Assembly: GCA_002721165.1 (NCBI GenBank)
Contig: PBJS01000001.1
Coordinates: 8,174 to 32,909 of the forward strand
Source of the DNA: Legionellales bacterium
GTDB taxonomy: Bacteria; Pseudomonadota; Gammaproteobacteria; Eutrophobiales; Eutrophobiaceae
Reading direction: 5' to 3'
Length of the DNA stretch: 24,736 bases
Positions within the stretch are counted from its first letter, which is position 1; the number at the start of each line of letters is the position of its first letter. Of the stretch, positions 15,797-23,810 are shown piece by piece. A program made the position numbers and the translations under genes. The notes below the pieces were generated by a model, which was not told the origin of the DNA, searched no databases, and saw only the letters and a list, made by a program, of their open reading frames with translations.

Positions 15797-16646
15797 AAAT
15801 CTTTATATAAATTCCAAAGCTTTTATAAGAAATAGCCTACCATTGCCATTAATCTTGATTGTTGAAAAAGTTCGAGTAATACCTCTTTATTTTAAATGGA
15901 AAAAGGATAAGAAATATGGTAGTCAAAACTTTATAAAAAAAAATAAAGGTTTAAAAGGTTCGTTTCAAGGTAAGAGATGTGTGATAATTGGAAATGGTCC
16001 AAGCTTAAATAAAACAGATTTAAGTTTGCTTAAAAATGAATATACTTTTGGCTTAAATAGAATATATTTACTCTTCGATCGATTAGGATTTGAAACCGAT
16101 TTTCTTGTGAGTACTAATAGATATGTTATAGAACAATTTTCAGATGAAATGCTTAAAACTAATTGTAAAAAATTTTTTAATTACAAGTTTAAAAAAGAAA
16201 TCAAAAATAAAGATAATGTTAGCTTTATTACTGCCACACCATTTGGGTCAAAATATTTTGATAATATCGAAAAAGGATATATGGCGTATAGTGGTTCAGT
16301 AACATTTGTAGCTATCCAATTAGCTTTATATTTTGGCTTTAGTGAAATTATACTTATTGGATTTGATAATAATTTTAAAAATTCAGGACCATCTGATAAG
16401 GCTATAAAGTCAAAAAAAAGCGATGAAGATCACTTTGATAAAAACTATTTTGGTAAAGGTATTGTATGGCAACTACCAAATTACCATGCATTAAATTATA
16501 ATTTTGATTTTGTAAAAAATTTTTTTGATCAAAAAAAACATTTGAATATTGTTAACTGTTCAGTTGGTGGAGAATTACATTTATTTGAGCGATATGATTT
16601 AGAATTTCACCTAAAAAACAGTATATTCGATAATAAAATTTTTTGA
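15777..16646 (+). CDS. DUF115 / GT42-like glycosyltransferase
   Basis: About 289 residues. The core starts at CVIIGNGPSLNKTDLSLL (NGPSL at 73-77), followed by YTFGLNRIYLLFDRLGFETDF, and later GYMAYSGSVTFVAIQLALYF and GFSEIILIGFDNNF. This combination belongs to the MptE-like DUF115 family and resembles Campylobacter CstII-type (GT42) sialyltransferases, which have NGPSL and a SG...AIALGYKEIYLSGID region. With a CMP-sugar synthetase two genes upstream, transfer of a CMP-activated sugar acid is plausible. ATGs at 15777 and 15783 both start inside the previous gene (overlap 14-20 nt). Its C-terminus closely matches the relic at 4184-4303. Pterin kinase activity is not expected. Confidence 0.65.
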   Translation: MFMESFKNLYINSKAFIRNSLPLPLILIVEKVRVIPLYFKWKKDKKYGSQNFIKKNKGLKGSFQGKRCVIIGNGPSLNKTDLSLLKNEYTFGLNRIYLLFDRLGFETDFLVSTNRYVIEQFSDEMLKTNCKKFFNYKFKKEIKNKDNVSFITATPFGSKYFDNIEKGYMAYSGSVTFVAIQLALYFGFSEIILIGFDNNFKNSGPSDKAIKSKKSDEDHFDKNYFGKGIVWQLPNYHALNYNFDFVKNFFDQKKHLNIVNCSVGGELHLFERYDLEFHLKNSIFDNKIF

Positions 16647-16672
16647 AAAAACTTGGGGAAAGGGAAATAAAA

Positions 16673-17626
16673 ATGCCTAAAAATGTTTTAATTACTGGAG
16701 GAGCAGGCTATCTTGGAACTGTTATTACTGAATTATTACTATCAAAAGGATACAAAGTTTGTATTTATGATAATTTAATGTATGATAGCAAAATTCTTAT
16801 TCCATTTTTTTCCAATGAAAATTTCAGCTTTATCAAAGGTGATATCATGGATAAACCCTCATTAAATAATGCAATTGCTAAATCAGATGTAGTTATTCAT
16901 CTTGCTGCTATTGTTGGATATTTCGCATGTTTGAAGAATGAAAGATTAACAAAAGATATCAATGTATCTGGTACAAAAAATGTAATAGAATTAATGAATG
17001 ATGATCAATATCTTCTTTTTGGTTCGACGGGCTCTAACTATGGAGAAGTAGATGGAATTTGTACCGAAGAAACTCCATTAAATCCTTCAACATTATATGG
17101 AGTTACGAAAACTGATGCAGAACGTTTAGTGATGAATCGCAATAATAGTACAGCCTTCAGGTTTGCAACTGCTTTTGGAGTGTCTCCACGCTTAAGAATG
17201 GATTTGTTAGTAAATGATTTAGTCTATAAAGCAATGGAGGATGGTTTTTTGGTTATATATCAGTCACATGCTATGAGAACATTCATACATGTAAAAGATA
17301 TAGCAGAATGTTTTTTATTTTCTATAGAAAATCATGATAAAATGAAAAACGAAGTATATAATTGCGGATCTAACAATTTAAATTATTCTAAAAGAGATAT
17401 TTGTGAGTTGATAAAAGAAAAAACTGATTGCTATGTTCATTATAATGATTATGATTATGATAAAGATAATAGAGATTATGAAGTTTCTTATGATAAGTTA
17501 GATAATTTAGGTTTCAATGTTAGCATAGACCTTGCTCAAGGTATTGATGAACTAATTAAAGTTTATAATATTATGAATTTCACAGACAAAAAATATAAAA
17601 ACACTGGATATCCAGAAATTTATTAA
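16673..17626 (+). CDS. NAD-dependent nucleotide-sugar epimerase/dehydratase
   Basis: 317 residues of extended SDR type. It has VLITGGAGYLGTVITELLL (GGAGYLG at 9-15), VVIHLAAIVGYFAC, LLFGSTGSNYGE, NPSTLYGVTKTDAE with the catalytic Tyr and Lys, and a C-terminal YNCGSNNLNYSKRDI. It belongs to the GalE/RmlB-like group but the exact reaction is not readable. The ATG at 16673 is preferred because it is preceded by AAAGGGAAA, and upstream residues would precede the Rossmann strand. It opens the nucleotide-sugar block that continues with the ColD-like dehydratase, for which a ketoreductase or epimerase partner would be needed. Confidence 0.8.
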   Translation: MPKNVLITGGAGYLGTVITELLLSKGYKVCIYDNLMYDSKILIPFFSNENFSFIKGDIMDKPSLNNAIAKSDVVIHLAAIVGYFACLKNERLTKDINVSGTKNVIELMNDDQYLLFGSTGSNYGEVDGICTEETPLNPSTLYGVTKTDAERLVMNRNNSTAFRFATAFGVSPRLRMDLLVNDLVYKAMEDGFLVIYQSHAMRTFIHVKDIAECFLFSIENHDKMKNEVYNCGSNNLNYSKRDICELIKEKTDCYVHYNDYDYDKDNRDYEVSYDKLDNLGFNVSIDLAQGIDELIKVYNIMNFTDKKYKNTGYPEIY

Positions 17627-17643
17627 ATAGATAGGGATTATAA

Positions 17644-18804
17644 ATGTTTTGGCCATTGATGAAAGATTGTTTTACTGATGAAGATAAAAAGGAGTTACTT
17701 CATTTTATACAAAATAGTAATAGATATACTAATGGGCCAAAAGTTGTAGAATTTGAATCACAGTGGAGCAATTGGTTAGGTGTAAATCATTCATTATTTG
17801 TTTCATCTGGTAGCACAGCAAACTCTCTATTGCTTTCTGCTATAATAACAAAATATAATTTGAAACCAGGCGATAAAGTCCTCGTTCCTGCAATGACTTG
17901 GGTTACTAATATTGGCCCTGTAATTCAATTAGGATTGAAACCAATTTTTTGTGATGTTGATCCAAATCATTTTGGTTTTGATATGGAACATTTAGAAGAA
18001 ATTGCAAAAGAACACAATGATATAAAAGTTGTATTTGTAACCCATTTATTTGGTATACCTGCACCCATAGAAGATTTTAAAAAAATAATTCCTAATGCTA
18101 TCTATTTAGAAGATTGTTGTGAATCACATGGTGCAAAGATTGATAATCAGAAAATAGGAACTTTTTCAGAAGGATCAACTTTTAGTTCATATTTTGGTCA
18201 TCACATGACGACAATTGAAGGAGGATTTGTCAGCACAAATGATAAAGAATTATATGAATTAATGAGAGCAAAGAGAAGCCACGGAATGGCTCGAGAATGT
18301 TCACCTGATGTTTTTGAAAACTATATTAAAAAATACCCTGATATTGATAAAAGATTTATGTTTGTTACAGATGGTTATAATTTTAGAAATACTGAATTTG
18401 GTGCTGTAATTGGTTTATCTCAACTCTCTAGGCTTGATTCGATGATTGAAAGAAGGATTGAGATATGTAGTTGGTTTGAAAATTTTTTAAATCAATATCA
18501 AGATATTTTTGATATTCCAAATTTTGAAGGTAATAGTAGTTTTTGTTTACCTTTCATATTAAAAGACAAAGAAATGAAAAAAGAACTTCAGAATTATCTT
18601 GAAGACAATGGAGTAGAAACAAGGCCATTATGTAGTGGCAATCTATTGAGACAACCTTTTTTGAAAGACTATAGCCTGAAATTAAATAGAAACCCTAAAG
18701 TTGATTATTTACATTTTCATGGTTTCTTTATCGGTAATAATCATTTAATTACTAATCAAGATATTGATAGGCTTGAATCTTTACTTGAAAACTTCTTATC
18801 TTAA
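17644..18804 (+). CDS. PMP-dependent 3-dehydratase, ColD-like (DegT family)
   Basis: 386 residues of the DegT/DnrJ/EryC1 fold, close to the 388 of E. coli ColD as I remember it. It has FVSSGSTANSLLL (52-64), VPAMTWVTNIGPV, YLEDCCESHGA (154-163), and SSYFGHHMTTIEGG at 181-194. The Schiff-base lysine of aminotransferases is absent; His-His (186-187) takes its place, as in ColD and related deoxysugar dehydratases that use PMP to remove the C3 hydroxyl. LPFILKD and the C-terminal GVETRPLCSGNL and HFHGFFIGNNH also resemble ColD. It should make a 3-deoxy-4-keto sugar nucleotide, for example a GDP-3,6-dideoxyhexose precursor. No gmd is present in the window. TAGGGA precedes the ATG. Confidence 0.85.
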   Translation: MFWPLMKDCFTDEDKKELLHFIQNSNRYTNGPKVVEFESQWSNWLGVNHSLFVSSGSTANSLLLSAIITKYNLKPGDKVLVPAMTWVTNIGPVIQLGLKPIFCDVDPNHFGFDMEHLEEIAKEHNDIKVVFVTHLFGIPAPIEDFKKIIPNAIYLEDCCESHGAKIDNQKIGTFSEGSTFSSYFGHHMTTIEGGFVSTNDKELYELMRAKRSHGMARECSPDVFENYIKKYPDIDKRFMFVTDGYNFRNTEFGAVIGLSQLSRLDSMIERRIEICSWFENFLNQYQDIFDIPNFEGNSSFCLPFILKDKEMKKELQNYLEDNGVETRPLCSGNLLRQPFLKDYSLKLNRNPKVDYLHFHGFFIGNNHLITNQDIDRLESLLENFLS

Positions 18805-18837
18805 AATCTTTAAATCTTCAAAAAGGAAAACTAAAGA

Positions 18838-19791
18838 ATGAAAAAAGCATTGGTATTAGGCGCAGGAGGTTTTATTGGCTCTCATATGGTGAAAAATCTA
18901 AAAAAAAGAGGATATTGGGTTCGTGGAGTAGATTTAAAATATCCTGAATTTGCCAAAACTGAAGCTGATGATTTTATTATTGGTGATTTGCAAGAAAAAA
19001 ATGTTTGTGAAAAATCTTTTTTAAACGATAATGATTCTATAGTATTTAATCGAGTTTATCAATTCGCAGCTGACATGGGAGGTGCGGGCTATATTCATAC
19101 TGGAGATAATGATGCAAATGTTGTTCATAATTCTGCATTAATTAATTTGAATATTGTTTCTGAATGTGTTAAAAGAAATGCAGAAAAAGTATTTTACTCA
19201 TCATCTGCATGTGTATATCGGGTTGAAGACTGCAAGGAAGATAAAGCATACCCAGCTAACCCAGATAGTGAATATGGTTGGGAAAAGCTTTTTAGTGAAC
19301 GATTATATATGACATTTAAACGTAATTATAATTTAGAAGTTAGAATAGCAAGATTACATAATATTTTTGGTCCTGAAGGAAGTTGGAATGATGGTAAAGA
19401 AAAAGCACCTGCTGCAATGTGCAGAAAAGTAGCAGAATCAAATGATGCTGTCGAAGTATGGGGTGACGGCAAACAAACAAGATCTTTTTTATACATAGAT
19501 GAATGTATTGAAGGTATTAACAAGCTTGTGAATTCAAATTTTACAGGACCTGTTAATATTGGTTCTGATGAAATGGTCACAATTAATGAATTAGCTGAAA
19601 AAGTTATTAAAATATCAAAAAAAGAAAATTTATATATCAATAATATTGACGGTCCACAAGGGATAAGAGGAAGAAATTCTAATAATGAACTAATCTTTGA
19701 CAAATTAAATTGGAAACCATCAGACCCACTTGATGAAGGACTGAAAAAAACTTATCATTGGATAGAAGATCAATTGAGGCAGAAAAAATAG
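18838..19791 (+). CDS. GDP-mannose 3,5-epimerase-like protein
   Basis: 317 residues of extended SDR type. Its features match those I recall for plant GDP-mannose 3,5-epimerase: ALVLGAGGFIGSHMVKNL, the AADMGGAGYI loop (77-86), YSSSACVYR with the catalytic Cys (C125), DSEYGWEK (Y146, K150), RLHNIFGPEGSW, EKAPAAMCRK with K189, VWGDGKQTRSFLYIDECIEGI and a GIRGRNSNN segment near the C-terminus. That enzyme converts GDP-mannose to GDP-L-galactose (and GDP-L-gulose). It is shorter than the plant enzyme (about 377). AAAGGAAAA precedes the ATG with usual spacing. It overlaps the next gene's GTG by one base. Confidence 0.85.
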   Translation: MKKALVLGAGGFIGSHMVKNLKKRGYWVRGVDLKYPEFAKTEADDFIIGDLQEKNVCEKSFLNDNDSIVFNRVYQFAADMGGAGYIHTGDNDANVVHNSALINLNIVSECVKRNAEKVFYSSSACVYRVEDCKEDKAYPANPDSEYGWEKLFSERLYMTFKRNYNLEVRIARLHNIFGPEGSWNDGKEKAPAAMCRKVAESNDAVEVWGDGKQTRSFLYIDECIEGINKLVNSNFTGPVNIGSDEMVTINELAEKVIKISKKENLYINNIDGPQGIRGRNSNNELIFDKLNWKPSDPLDEGLKKTYHWIEDQLRQKK

Positions 19792-20654
19792 TGAATATAG
19801 GCATTATTGGTTTAGGTTATGTTGGCACTGCACTAGAACATGTATTTAAAAAAAATAATAGTGTACATACGGTTGAAACTTTTGATATTAATAAACCTTG
19901 CAGTGTTAGTTCAACAGAAAAATTGGTCAATAAATCAGAAATTATTTTTCTCTGTCTTCCTACTCCAATGAAGAATGATGGTAGTTGTGATATTAGAATA
20001 GTTAAAGAAGTAATTTCTGAAATTAATTATATTTCTTCATCAAATAAGATTAATAAAAAATTAGTAGTTATCAAATCAACAATCTCTATTGGTTCGACTG
20101 ATAATTTTATCAAAGAATTTAATAATGTTGATATAGTTTTTAATCCAGAATTTTTGAGAGAAGCTACATTTATTGATGATTTTGAAAATCAAAATAGAAT
20201 TTTAATTGGAGGATCAATATCCAATTCTGAAAAGTTAGAAGCATTTTATGATAAAATTTTTCCAAGTGTTCCTATAATAAAAACATCTGCAAAAATTGCA
20301 GAATCAGTCAAATATTTTACAAATTCATTTTTAGCTGTTAAAGTTTCATTTGCAAATGAAATGAAAACACTTTGTGATAAGCTAGATGTTGATTATGATG
20401 AGGTAGTTAAAGCTGCTATTCTGGATAAAAGGTTAGGCAATTCACATTGGGGTGTACCTGGACCAGATGGCAAAAATGGTTTTGGAGGTGCATGTTTTCC
20501 AAAAGACCTAGCATCACTTATTAATCAGTTTAGTTCAAATGATGTTAAATCTTATATTTTAAAAGCTTCTTGGGAAAGAAATATTAATGTTGATAGACAG
20601 GAAAAAGACTGGGAGCATTTAAAAGGCAGAGCTATATCAGAAAATGAAACATAA
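19791..20654 (+). CDS. UDP-glucose/GDP-mannose dehydrogenase family, short form
   Basis: 287 residues from the GTG at 19791, which shares its first base with the previous stop. The N-terminal NAD domain has IGIIGLGYVGTALEHVF (GLGYVG at 7-12) and FLCLPTPMKNDGS. The central helical part has FNPEFLREATFIDDF, the conserved Lys in NSFLAVKVSFANE and the catalytic Cys in GFGGACFPKDLASL (C235). The protein stops about 50 residues after the Cys, so the C-terminal nucleotide-binding domain of normal 400-450-residue members is absent. Only 27 nt separate the stop from the next start, so no frameshifted remainder is hidden. It could still oxidise a nucleotide sugar to the uronic acid, need a partner subunit, or use another substrate. 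Confidence 0.75.
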   Translation: MNIGIIGLGYVGTALEHVFKKNNSVHTVETFDINKPCSVSSTEKLVNKSEIIFLCLPTPMKNDGSCDIRIVKEVISEINYISSSNKINKKLVVIKSTISIGSTDNFIKEFNNVDIVFNPEFLREATFIDDFENQNRILIGGSISNSEKLEAFYDKIFPSVPIIKTSAKIAESVKYFTNSFLAVKVSFANEMKTLCDKLDVDYDEVVKAAILDKRLGNSHWGVPGPDGKNGFGGACFPKDLASLINQFSSNDVKSYILKASWERNINVDRQEKDWEHLKGRAISENET

Positions 20655-20681
20655 ACGATTATAGTAATAAGGAATTTATCT

Positions 20682-21866
20682 TTGAAAAAAATATTAATTC
20701 ATGATTATGCTGGCCATCCTTTTCAAATTGATTTATCTAGAGAATTGGCAAAAAAATATAATGTTACACATTTATATAGCGGTTCTAATACTACTCCGCA
20801 AGGTAGAACTGATAAAAATGATTCTGATTTAGAAACTTTTAATATTGATTCTGTAAAGTTATCATCCACTATTGATAAATCTTCTTTCGTTAAAAGATGG
20901 TTCCAAGAATTAACTTATGGTTTTAAACTTTTAAAAAAAATCAGAAAAATTAATCCAGAATTAGTCATGTCTGCTAATACTCCATTAGATGCTCAATTTA
21001 TTATTTTTTTATATTGCAAATTTAGAAGAATTAAATTTGTTTTTTGGTTACAAGATATGATTACATTTACTGCTTCAAATATTATTAAAAGAAAAAGCAA
21101 AATTTTAGGACTAATTATAAATACATATTTTGGTTTTCTTGAGAAAACAGTTGCTCGACTATCCTATAAAACAATTATTACGATGGATAGTCATATAGAT
21201 ATTCTTAAATCGTGGGGAGTAAAAGATACAAAAATTGAGTTAATACATAATTGGGCAACACTAGATGATTATCCTGTTATAGACAAAGTAAATGATTGGT
21301 CTTTAAAAAATCAATATCATGATAAATTTACATTTATGTGGACTGGGACCATGGGAATGAAGCATGGTCCCGAATTTTTTGTTGATTTGGCCAAAAAATA
21401 TGCTAATAATGATAATGTTAAAGTTGTGGTTGTTTCTGAATCTATAGGTGCAAAATGGCTTATTAAACAAAAGGAAAAACAAAAATTACATAACCTTGAT
21501 ATACTCCCATTTCAACCATTTAGTGATGTTGGTAAGATGATGGCATCTTCAGACTGTCTTATATGTGTTGTTAGCAATGATGTCGCTGATGCAGCAATTC
21601 CATCAAAATTTCTAAGTTATATGTGTTCAAAAAGAGGTATTATACTATCAATAAAAGATGATAATCAAGCTGCATTGATTGCCAAAAAATATAATACCGC
21701 ATTGGTTTGTAATCCTGACGATTCAAATCAATTTCTAAAATGTTGTGATGTTATATTGAATGATTCTAAATTGCGCAATACTCTTTCAGTAAATGCAAGA
21801 AAATATGCAGAAACAACTTTTAATCTTTCCAACATTTCTCAAAAATTTATCAAATTTATAAAATGA
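20682..21866 (+). CDS. GT4-type glycosyltransferase (WbuB-like)
   Basis: 394 residues with the GT-B layout. The N-terminal half starts ILIHDYAGHPFQIDLSRELA and includes FVFWLQDMITF. The C-terminal half includes FTFMWTGTMGMKHGPEFFVDLA, then VVVVSESIGAKWL and PSKFLSYMCSKRGIILSI, the usual 'PSK...YM' acceptor-sugar loop of WbuB-like GT4 enzymes. It probably adds the second sugar, cytosolic side, to the lipid-linked sugar made by the phosphoglycosyltransferase next to it, a common pairing. The TTG start has AAGGAA 7 nt upstream. It overlaps the next gene by 4 nt (ATGA). Confidence 0.8.
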   Translation: MKKILIHDYAGHPFQIDLSRELAKKYNVTHLYSGSNTTPQGRTDKNDSDLETFNIDSVKLSSTIDKSSFVKRWFQELTYGFKLLKKIRKINPELVMSANTPLDAQFIIFLYCKFRRIKFVFWLQDMITFTASNIIKRKSKILGLIINTYFGFLEKTVARLSYKTIITMDSHIDILKSWGVKDTKIELIHNWATLDDYPVIDKVNDWSLKNQYHDKFTFMWTGTMGMKHGPEFFVDLAKKYANNDNVKVVVVSESIGAKWLIKQKEKQKLHNLDILPFQPFSDVGKMMASSDCLICVVSNDVADAAIPSKFLSYMCSKRGIILSIKDDNQAALIAKKYNTALVCNPDDSNQFLKCCDVILNDSKLRNTLSVNARKYAETTFNLSNISQKFIKFIK

Positions 21867-22426
21867 TTAGAAAAAGAATTTTTGATATAAGCTTTTCCTT
21901 TCTTTTTATAATAATTTTTTTATGGCTCTATCTTTTTTTAGGAACTTTAATTTTTATCAATGATGGATCTCCAATATTATATAGAGCATTAAGGAAAGGA
22001 AAAAACAATAAAATTTTTACATGTTTTAAGTTTAGATCTATGTCAAATCATTTAAATCCAAAAGATAGAAAGATAACTTATTTAGGAAATTTTATGAGAA
22101 AAACTAACCTGGATGAGATTCCTCAATTTTTTAATGTTTTAATAGGTGATATGTCAATTGTTGGGCCTAGACCTCATGATTTAAATGAAGATGAATTTTT
22201 TGAAAAAAATATATCTAATTATAATGATAGATTTGAATTGAAACCTGGAATTACAGGGTACGCTGCAGTTGAAGGAAATAGAGGAGGTACAGATATTAAG
22301 AAAATTACTGAGAGAGTAAAATTAGATAAATATTATATTGAAAATTATTCTTTTACTTTAGATATTAAAATTATTTTTAAAACAATTATTATTACTATTT
22401 CTAATATCTGTAATCGTCTTTTTTAA
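21863..22426 (+). CDS. PglC-like phosphoglycosyltransferase initiating the repeat unit
   Basis: 187 residues, the size of small monotopic phosphoglycosyltransferases. One N-terminal hydrophobic helix (residues 9-32) is followed by CFKFRSM, the catalytic Asp-Glu pair in KTNLDEIPQFFNVL (D84, E85), GDMSIVGPRPHDL and KPGITGYAAVEGNRGG. It moves a phosphosugar from an NDP-sugar to undecaprenyl phosphate at the cytoplasmic membrane face, starting the repeat unit. Its last codons (22401-22426) run through the 3' end of ahcY on the other strand, so its C-terminal tail may have been set by the locus junction. Confidence 0.9.
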   Translation: MIRKRIFDISFSFLFIIIFLWLYLFLGTLIFINDGSPILYRALRKGKNNKIFTCFKFRSMSNHLNPKDRKITYLGNFMRKTNLDEIPQFFNVLIGDMSIVGPRPHDLNEDEFFEKNISNYNDRFELKPGITGYAAVEGNRGGTDIKKITERVKLDKYYIENYSFTLDIKIIFKTIIITISNICNRLF

Positions 22427-23810
22427 AAGGCCCATTGATATCAACATCAATATAATCAGCCTGTTTTTTTGTTAACTTTGTTAGATCAGCATTTAGATGT
22501 TTTAGATGTAGATTAGCTACTTCTTCATCTAAATATTTTGGCATCTTATATAGTCCAATCTCCGGTCTATTTTTTGCTAAGAATATTTGTGCTAATACTT
22601 GGTTTGAAAAAGAAGTAGACATTACAAAACTTGCATGACCTGTTGCAGATCCTAAATTTACTAATCGACCCTCTGAAAGAACAAAAATTTGTTTTCCATT
22701 TGGAAATGTGTAACAATCATACTGAGGTTTGATTTCTTCTTTTTTTGCATTTGATTTATTTAATGCATCCATCTCAATTTCATTATCAAAATGACCAATA
22801 TTGCATACGATTGCTTGATCATTCATTTTTTTCATATGTTTTAAGGTTATAACATCTCTATTCCCTGTAGCAGTAACAAAAATATTACCTTCACTTAAAG
22901 TATCTTCAATTTTTTTGACCGGGAAACCTTCCATAGATGCTTGTAATGCGCAAATAGGATCAATTTCAGTGATTATTACTTTACATCCATAAGACTTCAT
23001 TGATTGTGCGCATCCTTTTCCAACATCTCCATAACCACAAACTACTACAGTTTTTCCTGCTAACATTATTTCTGTAGAACGCTTAATCCCGTCTGCAAGC
23101 GATTCTCTACATCCATACAAATTATCAAATTTTGATTTTGTTGCAGAATCATTAACGTTAAATGCAGCAAACAATAATTTGTCCTTTGTTTCCATTTGCT
23201 CTAATCTTAATACCCCTGTAGTGGTTTCTTCTGAAACTCCAATAATTTTTGGCACTATTGTATGCCAGTAGTTAGGATTTTTTTTATGAAATTTTCGTAA
23301 TAATTTTTCTATAATAATTTCTTCTTCAACAGTTGCTGTAATCTTAGGTAGTTTTTTATGTTGATTATAATATTCTTCTAGTTCATAGCCTTTATGTATC
23401 AATAAAGTTGCATCTCCACCATCATCTACAATGAGTTGTGGGCCTAAATTTTTACCAAAATGCAATGCAGCAAGTGTACACTGCCAGTATTCTTCTAATG
23501 TCTCACCTTTCCAAGCAAATACAGGTGTATTGGTTTTTGCAATTGCAGCTGCAGCTTCATCTTGGGTAGAAAAAATATTACAACTTGCCCAACGAACATC
23601 ACCACCTAGCATTTTTAACGTTTCAATCAATATCGCTGTTTCAACCGTCATATGAAGCGACCCAGTAATTCTCAAACCTTTTAAAGGTTTTGTTTTAGCA
23701 TATTTTTTACGTAATTCCATTAAACCAGGCATTTCTTTTTCAGATATACTAATTTTTTTTCTACCAAACGGTGCTAGTTTAATGTCTTTAATTTTATATT
23801 TTTTACTCAT
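22401..23810 (-). CDS. ahcY: Adenosylhomocysteinase
   Basis: 469 residues, the longer bacterial form. It hydrolyses S-adenosylhomocysteine to adenosine and homocysteine, with bound NAD. Features are SLHMTVETAILIETL near the N-terminus, CNIFSTQDEAAAAI, LIVDDGGDATLLIHKG, TTTGVLRLEQM, NVNDSATKSKFDN, the NAD loop VVCGYGDVGKGCAQSM, CNIGHFDNEI, and the conserved C-terminus ending KKDDYRY. A helical insert (residues about 150-190, VEEEIIIEKLLRKFHKKNPNYW) explains the extra length over the animal enzyme. The ATG overlaps the metK stop by 4 nt. It is the right border of the polysaccharide locus. Confidence 0.97.
   Translation of the reverse strand: MSKKYKIKDIKLAPFGRKKISISEKEMPGLMELRKKYAKTKPLKGLRITGSLHMTVETAILIETLKMLGGDVRWASCNIFSTQDEAAAAIAKTNTPVFAWKGETLEEYWQCTLAALHFGKNLGPQLIVDDGGDATLLIHKGYELEEYYNQHKKLPKITATVEEEIIIEKLLRKFHKKNPNYWHTIVPKIIGVSEETTTGVLRLEQMETKDKLLFAAFNVNDSATKSKFDNLYGCRESLADGIKRSTEIMLAGKTVVVCGYGDVGKGCAQSMKSYGCKVIITEIDPICALQASMEGFPVKKIEDTLSEGNIFVTATGNRDVITLKHMKKMNDQAIVCNIGHFDNEIEMDALNKSNAKKEEIKPQYDCYTFPNGKQIFVLSEGRLVNLGSATGHASFVMSTSFSNQVLAQIFLAKNRPEIGLYKMPKYLDEEVANLHLKHLNADLTKLTKKQADYIDVDINGPFKKDDYRY

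Noticed and set aside
20640..20682. Possible frameshift explaining the short UDP-glucose-dehydrogenase-family protein
   Set aside because: Only 27 nt remain before the next gene, and that gene reads as a glycosyltransferase, so no lost C-terminal domain is present.
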